From: Mycobacterium pinniadriaticum
GTDB taxonomy: Bacteria; Actinomycetota; Actinomycetes; Mycobacteriales; Mycobacteriaceae
Length of the DNA stretch: 38,323 bases
NCBI RefSeq assembly: GCF_026242045.1
Contig: NZ_JAPJDO010000049.1
Location: forward strand, 1 to 38,323
Direction of reading: 5' to 3'
Each line of letters begins with the position of its first letter. The first letter of the stretch is position 1. Position numbers and translations under genes: made by a program. Below are positions 1 to 8,279 of the stretch, piece by piece. The notes under the pieces are model-generated. The model was not told the origin of the DNA. It made no database searches and saw only the letters and a list, made by a program, of their open reading frames with translations.

Positions 1-77
1 TCGAACGTCCCACCGACATCACCCCGCCGGAATCGGCCACCACCGAGGCGACATCAGCCGGAACGGAGGTCGCCTGA
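1..77 (+). CDS. C-terminal end of an unidentified protein (partial)
   Basis: An open frame enters from the left edge (codons from position 3) and ends at TGA 75-77, giving about 24 residues rich in Thr, Ala, Glu and Pro. Such a low-complexity acidic tail is seen at the ends of several transposases and surface proteins, but nothing here identifies the family. The bases after it (78-216) hold no gene I can support; they contain an AT-richer patch around 100-115 that could be the end of an insertion sequence. The call rests only on the open frame and is uncertain. Confidence 0.3.
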   Translation, partial: ERPTDITPPESATTEATSAGTEVA

Positions 78-216
78 AACACCCCAATCCACAGGTATTG
101 ACAATTCCTCCTACCGCACCTGGCCTGCGCGACTCACTGCGGAGGCCTTCCGTTGCCCCGACATCCACGGAAGGGCCGACCCGCGACCGCTGCACAGGTC
201 AACGTAGCCAATCTCG

Positions 217-1401
217 CTAACCAATCACACCGGCCTCACGAAGATTGGCGAGGTCCTCACTTCGGTAACCGAGCTCGACCAGTACAGATTCAGTGTGTTC
301 ACCAATCGAAGGTATCGGGTCCATCCGCGGGGACCACCCCGGCGCTACCGGCGGTGGGAGCAACGAGCGGATCGGACCCACGGGTGATTCGACATCGCGC
401 CAACGATTCCGAGCGGCTAGCTGAGGGTGCTCCAGCAGTTCACTCGGCCCGTTGAGCTGTGCATATGCAATCTCTGCGGCATCCAGTCTAGCGGCCGCCT
501 CAGCAAACGTATGATTGCCGAACCACCGCGCACATTCGGCGGACACGGTGTCGCGCCGTGCAACACGGCCATTATTTGTAGCGAGGCTTGCGTCTTGGGC
601 CAAGTCGAAGCGATGCATCACATCAGCCACGAGTCGGACCCACTCGCGGTCGTTTTGCACGGCAATAACAATTGTGAGTCCGTCCGAGGTTTCGAATGCC
701 TCGTACGGCGAAAGCGACGGGTGTCCTACGCCAGACGGCAGGTGCGGCAGACCTGAGTAGCCCGAATAATAGATCGTGTACCCCATCCATTCACAGATTG
801 CGTCGAACAGACTCACTGACACCGCACAGCCGACCCCGGTGCGCTCGCGCGCATAAAGGCCGGCGAGGATACTGCTGAACGCATACATCCCTGCCCCAAT
901 GTCCGCGATCGCAATGCCGGGCTTCGCCGGGCGCCCAGGCCATCCTGTAACGCTGATCGATGCACTCTCGGCTTGCACGAGAAGGTCGTAGGCCCGCCGT
1001 GTTCCCAACGGTCCGCCCGCACCATAGCCACTGATATCGCAGGCCACTATCCGTGGATTACGGGCGTGCACGGCAGCTGCCGATAGACCCATACGATCGG
1101 AAGTATCGGGCGCGAGGTTATGGATGAAAACATCGGCGGAATCCAGCAGCCGGTCAAGAACCTCCCTGCCATGAGCGTTCTTGATGTCGATCGCCACTGA
1201 TTCCTTGTTGCGGTTGATCCACACGAAATGGCTCGCCATACCGTTGACGACTTGGTCGTAATCTCGCGCGAAGTCGCCAACCCCTGGGCGTTCAATCTTG
1301 AACACGCGGGCACCCAGGTCTGCCAACTGTCGAGATGCAAACGGCGCGGCGACCGCTTGCTCAACACTTACCACCCGTAGGTTGTCCAGTGGTCCAGACA
1401 T
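217..1401 (-). CDS. CaiB/BaiF family III CoA-transferase
   Basis: A 394-residue family III CoA-transferase. These enzymes move CoA between carboxylic acids through an aspartyl-CoA anhydride. The N-terminal half has the usual start of the fold (PLDNLRVVSVEQAVAAPFAS), then ADLGARVFKIERP and the GYGAGGP loop at 125-131; the catalytic Asp is D139 in AYDLLVQAES. The length is normal. The chosen ATG at 1401 shares its A with the TGA of the upstream MaoC gene (TGATG overlap), so the two are probably translationally coupled; the frame continues 12 codons upstream but would overlap MaoC. It is the last gene of the minus-strand operon beginning at 12193. The substrate acid is unknown; a pathway intermediate is the natural guess. 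Confidence 0.9.
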   Translation of the reverse strand: MSGPLDNLRVVSVEQAVAAPFASRQLADLGARVFKIERPGVGDFARDYDQVVNGMASHFVWINRNKESVAIDIKNAHGREVLDRLLDSADVFIHNLAPDTSDRMGLSAAAVHARNPRIVACDISGYGAGGPLGTRRAYDLLVQAESASISVTGWPGRPAKPGIAIADIGAGMYAFSSILAGLYARERTGVGCAVSVSLFDAICEWMGYTIYYSGYSGLPHLPSGVGHPSLSPYEAFETSDGLTIVIAVQNDREWVRLVADVMHRFDLAQDASLATNNGRVARRDTVSAECARWFGNHTFAEAAARLDAAEIAYAQLNGPSELLEHPQLAARNRWRDVESPVGPIRSLLPPPVAPGWSPRMDPIPSIGEHTESVLVELGYRSEDLANLREAGVIG

Positions 1402-1856
1402 CAGCGGTAGTACCTGCCGATCGTCTCGGCGATACATGCAGGGCGAGTCGCGTCACCGATCTCGACCGTTGTCTTCAACACGTACTGCACGGTCGCGGGG
1501 TCAACAACTTTCGTATCCAGCAACTCCGTGTTCGCCCGTACCATCGATCCCACCTTGACAGGGGTGATGAAGCGAACTTTGTTGAGGCCATAGTTAATCG
1601 CCATCCGCACACCGTTGACCCTGAATATCTGTGCAACCAGAGAGGGCAGCAGCGAGAGAGTCAGGTACCCATGGGCGATGGTTGAACCATAGGGGCCTGA
1701 TGCTGCCTCGGCTGGAGATGTGTGGATCCACTGGTGATCGCCGGTGGCGTCTGCGAATAGATCAATCCGCTCCTGTTCGATGGTGACCCAGTCGCTGACG
1801 CCCAGCGGCCGGCCCGTTGCGGCCAGAAAGTCGTCAAGATCGGAGAACTCCCTCAT
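1401..1856 (-). CDS. MaoC-like (R)-enoyl-CoA hydratase, hot-dog fold
   Basis: A 151-residue single hot-dog protein of the MaoC family, which adds water to a trans-2-enoyl-CoA. The hydratase motif lies in ADATGDHQWIH, with catalytic D40 and H45, followed by a GPYGSTIAHGYLTLSL segment that lines the acyl tunnel. Start choice: the frame opens at a TTG (1862), but the ATG at 1856 has a GAGG sequence 8-9 bases upstream and gives the usual N terminus. It is ten bases downstream of the acyl-CoA dehydrogenase and overlaps the CoA-transferase, so dehydrogenation, hydration and CoA transfer are encoded in a row. Unlike the split pair at 27491-28374, this one has the complete active site in one short chain and probably works as a homodimer. 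Confidence 0.88.
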   Translation of the reverse strand: MREFSDLDDFLAATGRPLGVSDWVTIEQERIDLFADATGDHQWIHTSPAEAASGPYGSTIAHGYLTLSLLPSLVAQIFRVNGVRMAINYGLNKVRFITPVKVGSMVRANTELLDTKVVDPATVQYVLKTTVEIGDATRPACIAETIGRYYR

Positions 1857-1866
1857 TCCCAAGTCC

Positions 1867-3018
1867 TCAGTACGGCTTCAGGCCCATGCTTCGGGCGATA
1901 CCGTTGCGTTGGATCTGGCTAGTCCCACCGGAGATGGGTGCCACGATTGACTCGCGCCACCGGAAGCTCATCACGCTCTCAGTCGAAAACCCGTGGCCGG
2001 CAAGGAGCTGCATTCCCAGCCGCGCTGCAGCCACGTATGTCTCCGAGCCCTTGAGCTTCGCCATGGCGCCTTCACGGCTGCACGGCATCCCCTTGGCAAG
2101 CATCCAGGCCGCACGCTGGGCCAGCAAGCGCGCACAGTCGATCTCAACCTGGAGGTTCGCGAGGTCATGCGCGATCGACTGGAAGTCGCCAATTCTTCGT
2201 CCGAACGCTTGGCGTTGCTTCACATAGCCAAGCGCCTCGTCGAGGGTGGACTGGGCGACGCCAACGTAGGCCCCGCTCATCAGCACCCGCTCGAGTTCGA
2301 GATTGGCAAGCATCACCCTCCAGGCGTCCCCTTCCTCGCCCACGCGTGCGGATTTCGGTACCTTGACGTCGGTGAGGTACACCTCATAGGTGCCAAGGAT
2401 GTGCCTGGCGAGCGTGGGCATCATCCGCAACTCCACACCCGGGGAGCTGGGATCGATCAACAGCAGTGTCAGTCCGTCATGTTTGCGTTCCGTGCGGCTG
2501 GTCCTGACGTAGGTCATGAGAGTGGTCTCAGGCAGTCCGGCACCGGTGCACCACATCTTTTGCCCGTTGACGACGTAATGGTCGCCGCAGTCAACGGCAC
2601 TGGTGCGCAGCGCTGCGGCATCCGAACCTGTGTCAGGTTCGGAGATGGCAACTGCGTAGCGTCCGGTCGAGCGAAGCATGCTGTCACGGATTTGGGCGCG
2701 CTGCTCTTCAGTCCCCCAGCGGAAAATCGTCAGCGCAGGGATGAGAGTGCCCACATAGCACATCGCGATGTCGAGGCTCGCCGTGCCAAGCTGCTCCGCG
2801 AGGATCGTCAATTCCTCTGCACTGCCCCCGTCCCCGCCCCACTCCTCGGGAAACGCCAGCGCCAGCCAACCCATGTCGACCAGTCCTTTGAACAGCTCCT
2901 CCGGATATTCGCCGGCTTCGTCCCACCTCTTGGCGGTTTCCGGGGGACAGACACGTTGCACGAATTCACTTGCGACGCTTCGCAACAGAGTCTGTTCCTC
3001 GGTCAATCCGAAATCCAC
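1867..3018 (-). CDS. Acyl-CoA dehydrogenase (FadE type)
   Basis: A 383-residue flavoprotein that introduces the alpha-beta double bond into an acyl-CoA. The N-terminal helical domain is followed by the FAD/substrate signature ISEPDTGSDAAALRT (about 125-139), the beta domain with NGQKMWCTGAG, and the C-terminal helices with RQAFGRRIGDFQ. The usual YEGT glutamate is Gly here (SGGTSQIQR), but ELERV at 241-245 supplies E243 at the helix-G position used by isovaleryl- and long-chain acyl-CoA dehydrogenases. It is therefore predicted active, probably on a branched, long or cyclic acyl chain. The start is GTG with GGAGGG four bases upstream. It sits between the LLM oxidoreductase and MaoC in the first operon. 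Confidence 0.92.
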   Translation of the reverse strand: MDFGLTEEQTLLRSVASEFVQRVCPPETAKRWDEAGEYPEELFKGLVDMGWLALAFPEEWGGDGGSAEELTILAEQLGTASLDIAMCYVGTLIPALTIFRWGTEEQRAQIRDSMLRSTGRYAVAISEPDTGSDAAALRTSAVDCGDHYVVNGQKMWCTGAGLPETTLMTYVRTSRTERKHDGLTLLLIDPSSPGVELRMMPTLARHILGTYEVYLTDVKVPKSARVGEEGDAWRVMLANLELERVLMSGAYVGVAQSTLDEALGYVKQRQAFGRRIGDFQSIAHDLANLQVEIDCARLLAQRAAWMLAKGMPCSREGAMAKLKGSETYVAAARLGMQLLAGHGFSTESVMSFRWRESIVAPISGGTSQIQRNGIARSMGLKPY

Positions 3019-3111
3019 AGCGCCCTCCGACTACTACTAGGTGGTCCGTGGCAAGCACGGCCACATCAACAACGACAACACATATTCAGAATGAACAGAT
3101 CGATTCCCCAG

Positions 3112-4149
3112 CTACCCCGCACCTGCAACTTGCAGCTTCAGAGCACCTAGGATCTCAACGAATAGCTCCTCGTCACGCGGGTATGGAGTGTAAAATGAAA
3201 TCCGATCGACAAGCCCTTCCCATCGTGCGGCGAGCGCATTCGCAACATCGGCGGGTTCCGCCACGATGGCGAACTCATGCAACACCTCATCAGTGACTGC
3301 GTCACCCATCCGCGTCCATTTGTCCGCCTGGTCGGAGCGAGAGAGCTCGTGCAGCTCGATACCCAACGCACTCCAGCCGTGTAGATCGAGCACACCCCTA
3401 TAGGCCGGTGTGCTTGCGTAGAAAGCGACCTGTTCCCGCACGGCACGCACTGCCTGAGCCATTTCCTCCTCGGTTCGAGCGGTTGCCACCAAGGGATTAT
3501 GAGCAATCTGAAAGTCCGCACGTCGACGACCTGAGCGGCTTATGCCACGTTCCACCGCGGGCAGAGTCACCTCACGCATGTATCGCGCAGTGGTGAATGG
3601 GTGGGGGAACAACCCATCGCATACCTCGCCGGCGACCTCCGTCATCGACCCGCCCACAGCAGCGACGAATACCTTCGGCGCTCCGAAGGTATTGCGCGGT
3701 GGTGAGAAGAACGGGGTCATCAGTGTGTGTCTGTAGAAGTCCCCGGTGAAATTCAGCTCGCCACCTGTCTGCCAACTCGTCCAGACCGCCCTCATCGCCA
3801 AGACAAACTCGCGCATACGAGCCGCAGGCCGACTCCAAGGCATCGAAAACCGTCGCTCGACGTGTGCCTGCACCTGGCTGCCCAAACCCAGGATGAACCT
3901 CCCCTCAGCAAGGGCGTTGAGGTCCCAGGCTGAGTACGCTGTGGTCATCGGCGAGCGGGCAAACGCGACGGCAATTGAAGTTCCGAGGGTGAGGCCCGTC
4001 GTGTGCTCTGCCGCTAGTACGAGCGGGAGGAACGGATCGTGAGCCGACTCAGAACTCCAAGCGCCGTCGTAACCGTTTGACTCGTGCTGACACGCGGATG
4101 CTGTGATGCTGGCAATGCTGTCTCCCTTGATCTTTCCGTCGATCAGCAT
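3112..4149 (-). CDS. LLM-class F420-dependent oxidoreductase
   Basis: A 345-residue luciferase-like (TIM-barrel) oxidoreductase. The opening lacks the usual long N terminus but has the YDGAWSSESAHDPFLPL segment, LTLGTSIAVAFARSP, the ALAEGRFILGLGSQ motif, KVFVAAVGG and a long C-terminal helical part. These are typical of the mycobacterial LLM proteins that use coenzyme F420 rather than FMN, although cofactor choice is a family inference. The ATG at 4149 has GGAG a few bases upstream. It is 29 bases downstream of the Rieske oxygenase and 93 bases before the acyl-CoA dehydrogenase, so it probably reduces or oxidises a ring or side-chain intermediate of the same pathway. The exact reaction is unknown. 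Confidence 0.88.
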   Translation of the reverse strand: MLIDGKIKGDSIASITASACQHESNGYDGAWSSESAHDPFLPLVLAAEHTTGLTLGTSIAVAFARSPMTTAYSAWDLNALAEGRFILGLGSQVQAHVERRFSMPWSRPAARMREFVLAMRAVWTSWQTGGELNFTGDFYRHTLMTPFFSPPRNTFGAPKVFVAAVGGSMTEVAGEVCDGLFPHPFTTARYMREVTLPAVERGISRSGRRRADFQIAHNPLVATARTEEEMAQAVRAVREQVAFYASTPAYRGVLDLHGWSALGIELHELSRSDQADKWTRMGDAVTDEVLHEFAIVAEPADVANALAARWEGLVDRISFYTPYPRDEELFVEILGALKLQVAGAG

Positions 4150-4178
4150 CTACTCCACCACCGCCTGCATCCGCAACG

Positions 4179-5189
4179 TCATCCTGTCTTCTGTGGGTAG
4201 AAGTGAGCAGCCCATTCGCGAAATGCGCTGTAGGACTTCGCTTCCTCGGGCGGGAAGGGGGGGCGCGCAATGTAGTGCATGTGCTCCCACACCCGGAGAT
4301 CGTGGTCGATCTGCTTGAGCTGGTGTTGAAGTCGGCTCAACGCAGATCCGCTGGGCGTGTCAGGATGCCCTGGCTCCTTCGGGATCAGCACTGTCATCCG
4401 CAGATCGCAAAACTCGTGATCCACCGGAGTCTGAGTCTGAACGTGAACCGATCCGTCCGTGTCGGCGAATCGCCCAAGGGCAGTGCCCATCCCCCAGACC
4501 TCTATGTCCATATGCCCAACTGTCTGGCCTCCTGGCGTCAGCCAGGTCGCATCTTTGCCTTGGCCGTACACGAACCGCATTCGCGAATGCCATCGATCTC
4601 CATCTGGACCGAACTCGAGCACCTCCGGAACTTCGGTGGAGCGATGCACATACTTCTGGTGTGCCGCGTCAACGGCGTTCTCCGCTAGGTACTGCGGCTT
4701 CATCCGCCGCTTTTCCCATACCCGCGTGCAAGTCGGATAAGGGACATACCGGTCATCTAGGTAGGCCTCCGGAATATGCGGCGGATCCCATTGCGGTGGC
4801 TCACCAGATGTGTCGTACCAGATCATGATCATGCAGCTGGCTTCACGCACCGACCAAACCTTGAGCTTCTGCCCGGGGTTCGGACGTTTGCTGTACGGAA
4901 TTTCGACATTTCGTCCCTCAGAACTCCACAGCCAGCCGTGGAAGGGGCATTGGATGTTCTCACCACATACAGTGCCGCCGTATCCGAGATGAGCGCCTAA
5001 ATGGGGGCAGAACGCATCGAACACTCGGAGCTCGCCGCTTTCGGTCCGCCAAAGGACGAGGTCGCGAGCGAAGTATCGCAGCGGGCGAACGTCGCCGGGG
5101 CGGATTTCATCAGACCAGGCCACTTGATACCAACCGGTCGCGAAGTCAGTGTATGGGAAACTATCGTCGTTCTGCATGGTTGATTCCAC
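4179..5189 (-). CDS. Rieske non-heme iron oxygenase, KshA-like terminal oxygenase
   Basis: A 336-residue aromatic-ring-hydroxylating-type oxygenase. The N-terminal Rieske domain binds 2Fe-2S through C61, H63, C81 and H84 (CPHLGAHLGYGG and CPFHGW). The catalytic domain has N171, D174, H177 and H182 in ENAVDAAHQKYVH; D297 in HDLRVW is the likely third iron ligand. The layout resembles 3-ketosteroid 9-alpha-hydroxylase oxygenase (KshA), a monooxygenase-type Rieske protein, but it is roughly 50 residues shorter than KshA. It starts at a GTG immediately after the TGA of the SCP2-like gene; an in-frame ATG at 5177 is an alternative. The reductase encoded at 15332 is the likely electron donor. Substrate not determined; hydroxylation of a hydrophobic polycyclic or alicyclic compound is inferred. 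Confidence 0.9.
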   Translation of the reverse strand: MESTMQNDDSFPYTDFATGWYQVAWSDEIRPGDVRPLRYFARDLVLWRTESGELRVFDAFCPHLGAHLGYGGTVCGENIQCPFHGWLWSSEGRNVEIPYSKRPNPGQKLKVWSVREASCMIMIWYDTSGEPPQWDPPHIPEAYLDDRYVPYPTCTRVWEKRRMKPQYLAENAVDAAHQKYVHRSTEVPEVLEFGPDGDRWHSRMRFVYGQGKDATWLTPGGQTVGHMDIEVWGMGTALGRFADTDGSVHVQTQTPVDHEFCDLRMTVLIPKEPGHPDTPSGSALSRLQHQLKQIDHDLRVWEHMHYIARPPFPPEEAKSYSAFREWAAHFYPQKTG

Positions 5190-5594
5190 TCACTCGTAGA
5201 CGGGATCGAGGCTTGTCATGACATCGAGGATGCGTGTGAACGCACCCATGTTCTTGAGCAGGTAGGTCTGCTTACCTTTCACCTTCAGCTTTCCGGTTGC
5301 CATCGCAGTGGCAGGCTTGACTTCCTTCTGCATGACTGCGCGCCAGGACTCCCCGGTGCCGCTGACGACGAATTGAGCGGCTCGCTCCTCAAGGGAGGAC
5401 AACTCGGTGACGTCGTATACCTTGCCGCCTTCGAACCGCATGTAGAAATACCTATTGATTGGCTCCCCGTAGGCGTAGATCATCGTCGCCTCGAGTGCCT
5501 TTCCACGTTCAGCCCACTCCGGATCGGCGTTCAACGCTTCCGCCATCGCGACGTAGAACCCAAGAGTTCCGAAGACCGGCTTACTTTCACCCAT
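5190..5594 (-). CDS. SCP2-like sterol/lipid-carrier domain protein
   Basis: A 134-residue single-domain protein with the SCP2-like pattern: an N-terminal helix, a strand region holding YFYMRFEGGKVYDV, a central helix and the ending KPATAMATGKLKVKGKQ followed by a final hydrophobic helix (AFTRILDVM). SCP2 domains bind sterols, fatty acids or acyl-CoAs in a cavity. The ATG at 5594 has GAAAGGAT upstream. Its stop codon touches the GTG of the Rieske oxygenase with no gap, which suggests coupled synthesis and perhaps delivery of the hydrophobic substrate or CoA ester to that oxygenase. No enzymatic residues are visible. It could equally be an alkyl-sulfatase-C-terminal-type SCP2 relative; the carrier role is an inference. 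Confidence 0.72.
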   Translation of the reverse strand: MGESKPVFGTLGFYVAMAEALNADPEWAERGKALEATMIYAYGEPINRYFYMRFEGGKVYDVTELSSLEERAAQFVVSGTGESWRAVMQKEVKPATAMATGKLKVKGKQTYLLKNMGAFTRILDVMTSLDPVYE

Positions 5595-5633
5595 ATTCTT
5601 ATCCTTTCGATGATCCCGCTGCTGCGTGCGCAG

Positions 5634-6752
5634 TCAGCCAAGCCATTCCGCGAGCACCGCATCGGTGTCTTCACCTAATCCCGGCGCGGGAGAGGATGAG
5701 TCGGCACGATCGGAGGAATGGCGCCGCTTGATCGGACTCGCGATACGCACACCATCAGGTCCTCGCCGTACGAGAGCGCGAGCGGTGGTGTGCGGGTGTT
5801 TCAGAACTTCACTACGGGACAGCACGATGCTGGCCGGAATACCCCATTCGACGAAGCGCTTCTCCCACACTGCAGCGGTCTCGGATGCGAAGATCGCCAC
5901 CAATTCGCTAGCGAGATCATCGCTGCCGAAGTCCACGTCTGTTCCAGACCACTTTGCGATCAGATCTGTCCGCCCGACCTCCTCACAGAATCGCACCCAG
6001 AACCGTTCTTCGATGGCGCCAAACATCACAAGCTCGTTGTCCGCCGTGATGTAGACGTCATACAGCGGGCCAAGGTCCGCGACCGCCGGCATGGTCTGAC
6101 CCGTATCACTTTGGAAGGCCAAGGCGACTCGGTCCGCTTCGACAGCGGCGTCCCAGCAGGAGATCTCGATCCACTCACCGCGACCGGTTCGACGCGCTTC
6201 AACGAGCGCCGAGGCAATCGCCAAAGCGGCATTGACCCCGCCCAATTCGACGCTGATCGAGATGTCACTGGCGATCGCCGGGCCACGATGGTCGTTACTG
6301 ACCGGAAGGATTCCAGCCCACGCATCCATGTTCATGCCATGGGCCGGCAACTCAGACAGCGGCCCACCTGGACCGAATCCTGTAATGGTACAGATGACCA
6401 ATTGCGGTCGCCGGGCATGTAGCGCGGCCAGGTCGATAGCCCGCGTGGACTCGGTGGAGCGGGACACCTCAACGATGACATCCGCTCGGCTGGCTAGGTC
6501 GGACAACGTCTTCACACCCGCTTCAGTCGTCAAATCGGCTGTGACACTTCGCTTGCCGCGGTTGAGGACCCGATGCATGATCCCAACACCATCCACCAGA
6601 GGCGGGATGGTTCGTAGATAGTCTCCCCGACGCGGGTCTTCGATCTTCACGACATCCGCCCCCAAGTCGGCCAGGCGCTTGGTGGCAAGAGCCCCGGCGG
6701 CGAGTCTCGAGAGATCAAGAACGCGAATGCCCTTGAGCGGCTGGAAAGGCAT
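5634..6752 (-). CDS. CaiB/BaiF family III CoA-transferase
   Basis: A 372-residue family III CoA-transferase, a little short for the family. It begins PLKGIRVLDLSRLAAGALAT, continues with ADLGADVVKIEDP and GFGPGGP (125-131), and has the expected catalytic Asp at D143 (NMDAWAG). The open frame extends 54 codons further upstream, but those codons lie inside the aldehyde dehydrogenase gene; the ATG at 6752, four bases after the ALDH stop, gives the correct family N terminus. It differs clearly in sequence from the transferases at 217 and 18441, so the three are not recent copies. Position between ALDH and the SCP2/Rieske pair suggests it activates a carboxylic acid made by the ALDH. Confidence 0.87.
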   Translation of the reverse strand: MPFQPLKGIRVLDLSRLAAGALATKRLADLGADVVKIEDPRRGDYLRTIPPLVDGVGIMHRVLNRGKRSVTADLTTEAGVKTLSDLASRADVIVEVSRSTESTRAIDLAALHARRPQLVICTITGFGPGGPLSELPAHGMNMDAWAGILPVSNDHRGPAIASDISISVELGGVNAALAIASALVEARRTGRGEWIEISCWDAAVEADRVALAFQSDTGQTMPAVADLGPLYDVYITADNELVMFGAIEERFWVRFCEEVGRTDLIAKWSGTDVDFGSDDLASELVAIFASETAAVWEKRFVEWGIPASIVLSRSEVLKHPHTTARALVRRGPDGVRIASPIKRRHSSDRADSSSPAPGLGEDTDAVLAEWLG

Positions 6753-6756
6753 GTTG

Positions 6757-8238
6757 CTAGCTCTCGAGGTCGATGTAGACGTTCTTGCTTTGTACGAACT
6801 CACGGATACCGTCGCTGCCGCCTTCCCGTCCGTAGCCGCTCTGCTTGACCCCTCCAAACGGGGCGTTCGGAGGCATGAGGGCGAATCCGTTGACACCGAT
6901 ATAGCCCGCGTCAAGCCTCCTGACGACGTTGTGAGCGGTCGTCAGGTTGGTTGTGTGCACGAATGCGCCCAAGCCGTACTTGGTGTCGTTGGCTAGCGAC
7001 ACGGCTTCGTCCTCGTTGCGGAATCGCAGAACGGACAGAACCGGTCCGAAGATTTCCTCTTGCGCCAGATGGGAGCGATTGTCGACGTCACCGAAAATCG
7101 TTGGCTGCAGATAGTACCCGCCCGAGAGTTCGCCCCCCACGCGCTCGCCGCCGGTTAGAAGCTCACCGGCGCCTTCCTGGCGAGCTCGCGCGATCACACC
7201 TTCAATCCGCGAGCAGTGGTGGGCGCTGACAACCGGACCCACGACCGTTGCCGGATCCCAGGGATCACCGACGGTGAGGCTTTCAGTAAGGTCCACAACC
7301 TGTTCGATCACTTCGTCGTAGACGCTGTCCTGAACGATCAGCCTGGTCGGCAAGACGCACCCTTGACCGCTCAGCGTCGCGACACTCGTCTGTACCGCCA
7401 TCGCAACGGCTTTGTCGAGATCCGCATCTTCGAAAACCAGGTTCGCCGACTTGCCGCCGAGTTCCAGAATGACGGGAGTCAAGCTCTTCGCGGCCCCCTG
7501 CAAAACCTTCGTTGCAGTTGCACCACCACCGGTGAAGCTGATCTTGTCCACCCCAGGGTGCGAAACCAGGGCTTCGCCTCCCTTCGGGCCACCGGGTACC
7601 ACATTCAGAACACCCGGGGGAAGACCGGCTTCAAGACAAAGTTCGGCAAACCTCAGACTTGTGAACGGAGCCAGCTCCGATGGCTTGAGAACCACACAGT
7701 TACCCGCTGCCAGCGCGGCCGCCACCTTCTGCCCAATCGATGTCAAGGGCCCGTTCCACGGGATGATAACCGCGACAACACCATAGGGTTCTGGGATTGT
7801 GTAGTCCAGCGCCTGCATGGGATAGACCGGGATCGCCTCGCCACACAATTTATCCACCCACCCGCCGTAGTAGGTGAAGTACTCGGCGGGCAGTTCACCC
7901 GCAAGGATCGGCGTGAAGGTCGAGGGCGCCCCGTTTTCTAATGTGGCAATCCCGGCCAGCTCGTCAGTGTCGCGACGCAACAGCTCCGCTATGCGGAGCA
8001 TGATGTCGCGCCGCTGATTTGATGGCAACGCTTTCCACTTTGGGAAAGCTGTCCGCGCAGCGGCAACGGCGCGGTCGATCTCGCTGGGACCAGCCAAGGC
8101 AATTGATCGCTGGACTTTCCCAGTAGCGGGATTCACGTGGTCATAACGACCCCCAGTACCCTCCGAGATCCACTCGGCTCCAATAAGCATGTCGTTGGTT
8201 GGCAATGCGCTCTCACGCTGTGCCGTGTCGGGAGACAA
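6757..8238 (-). CDS. NAD(P)-dependent aldehyde dehydrogenase
   Basis: A 493-residue member of the ALDH superfamily, oxidising an aldehyde to a carboxylic acid. Visible features are IIPWNGP with the oxyanion Asn at 162, the adenine-binding LKPSELAPFTS, FTGGGATAT, the general base E259 in ILELGGKSAN and the nucleophile C294 in SGQGC. The C terminus has the usual FGGVKQSGYGREGG motif. The length is standard. The start is a TTG at 8238 with AAAGGCGG six bases upstream; an internal ATG at 8190 is less well placed. It lies between the SDR and a CoA-transferase, so alcohol, aldehyde, acid and CoA ester steps are encoded consecutively. Confidence 0.93.
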   Translation of the reverse strand: MSPDTAQRESALPTNDMLIGAEWISEGTGGRYDHVNPATGKVQRSIALAGPSEIDRAVAAARTAFPKWKALPSNQRRDIMLRIAELLRRDTDELAGIATLENGAPSTFTPILAGELPAEYFTYYGGWVDKLCGEAIPVYPMQALDYTIPEPYGVVAVIIPWNGPLTSIGQKVAAALAAGNCVVLKPSELAPFTSLRFAELCLEAGLPPGVLNVVPGGPKGGEALVSHPGVDKISFTGGGATATKVLQGAAKSLTPVILELGGKSANLVFEDADLDKAVAMAVQTSVATLSGQGCVLPTRLIVQDSVYDEVIEQVVDLTESLTVGDPWDPATVVGPVVSAHHCSRIEGVIARARQEGAGELLTGGERVGGELSGGYYLQPTIFGDVDNRSHLAQEEIFGPVLSVLRFRNEDEAVSLANDTKYGLGAFVHTTNLTTAHNVVRRLDAGYIGVNGFALMPPNAPFGGVKQSGYGREGGSDGIREFVQSKNVYIDLES

Positions 8239-8279
8239 CAGTTCCGCCTTTCAAGCAGAGTTTCGAGTTCGGGCCTGAG

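Noticed and set aside
1867..3018. Loss of the catalytic Glu in the first acyl-CoA dehydrogenase (SGGT instead of YEGT)
   Set aside because: The alternative helix-G Glu (E243 in ELERV) is present, as in isovaleryl-CoA dehydrogenase, so this is not a dead enzyme.
1993..3150. Plus-strand 385-codon open frame opposite the acyl-CoA dehydrogenase
   Set aside because: It is antisense to a gene with clear family motifs; high GC at third positions keeps the opposite strand open.
6753..6914. Upstream extension of the second CoA-transferase
   Set aside because: It overlaps the ALDH C terminus in another frame and is Ser/Thr-rich without family similarity.
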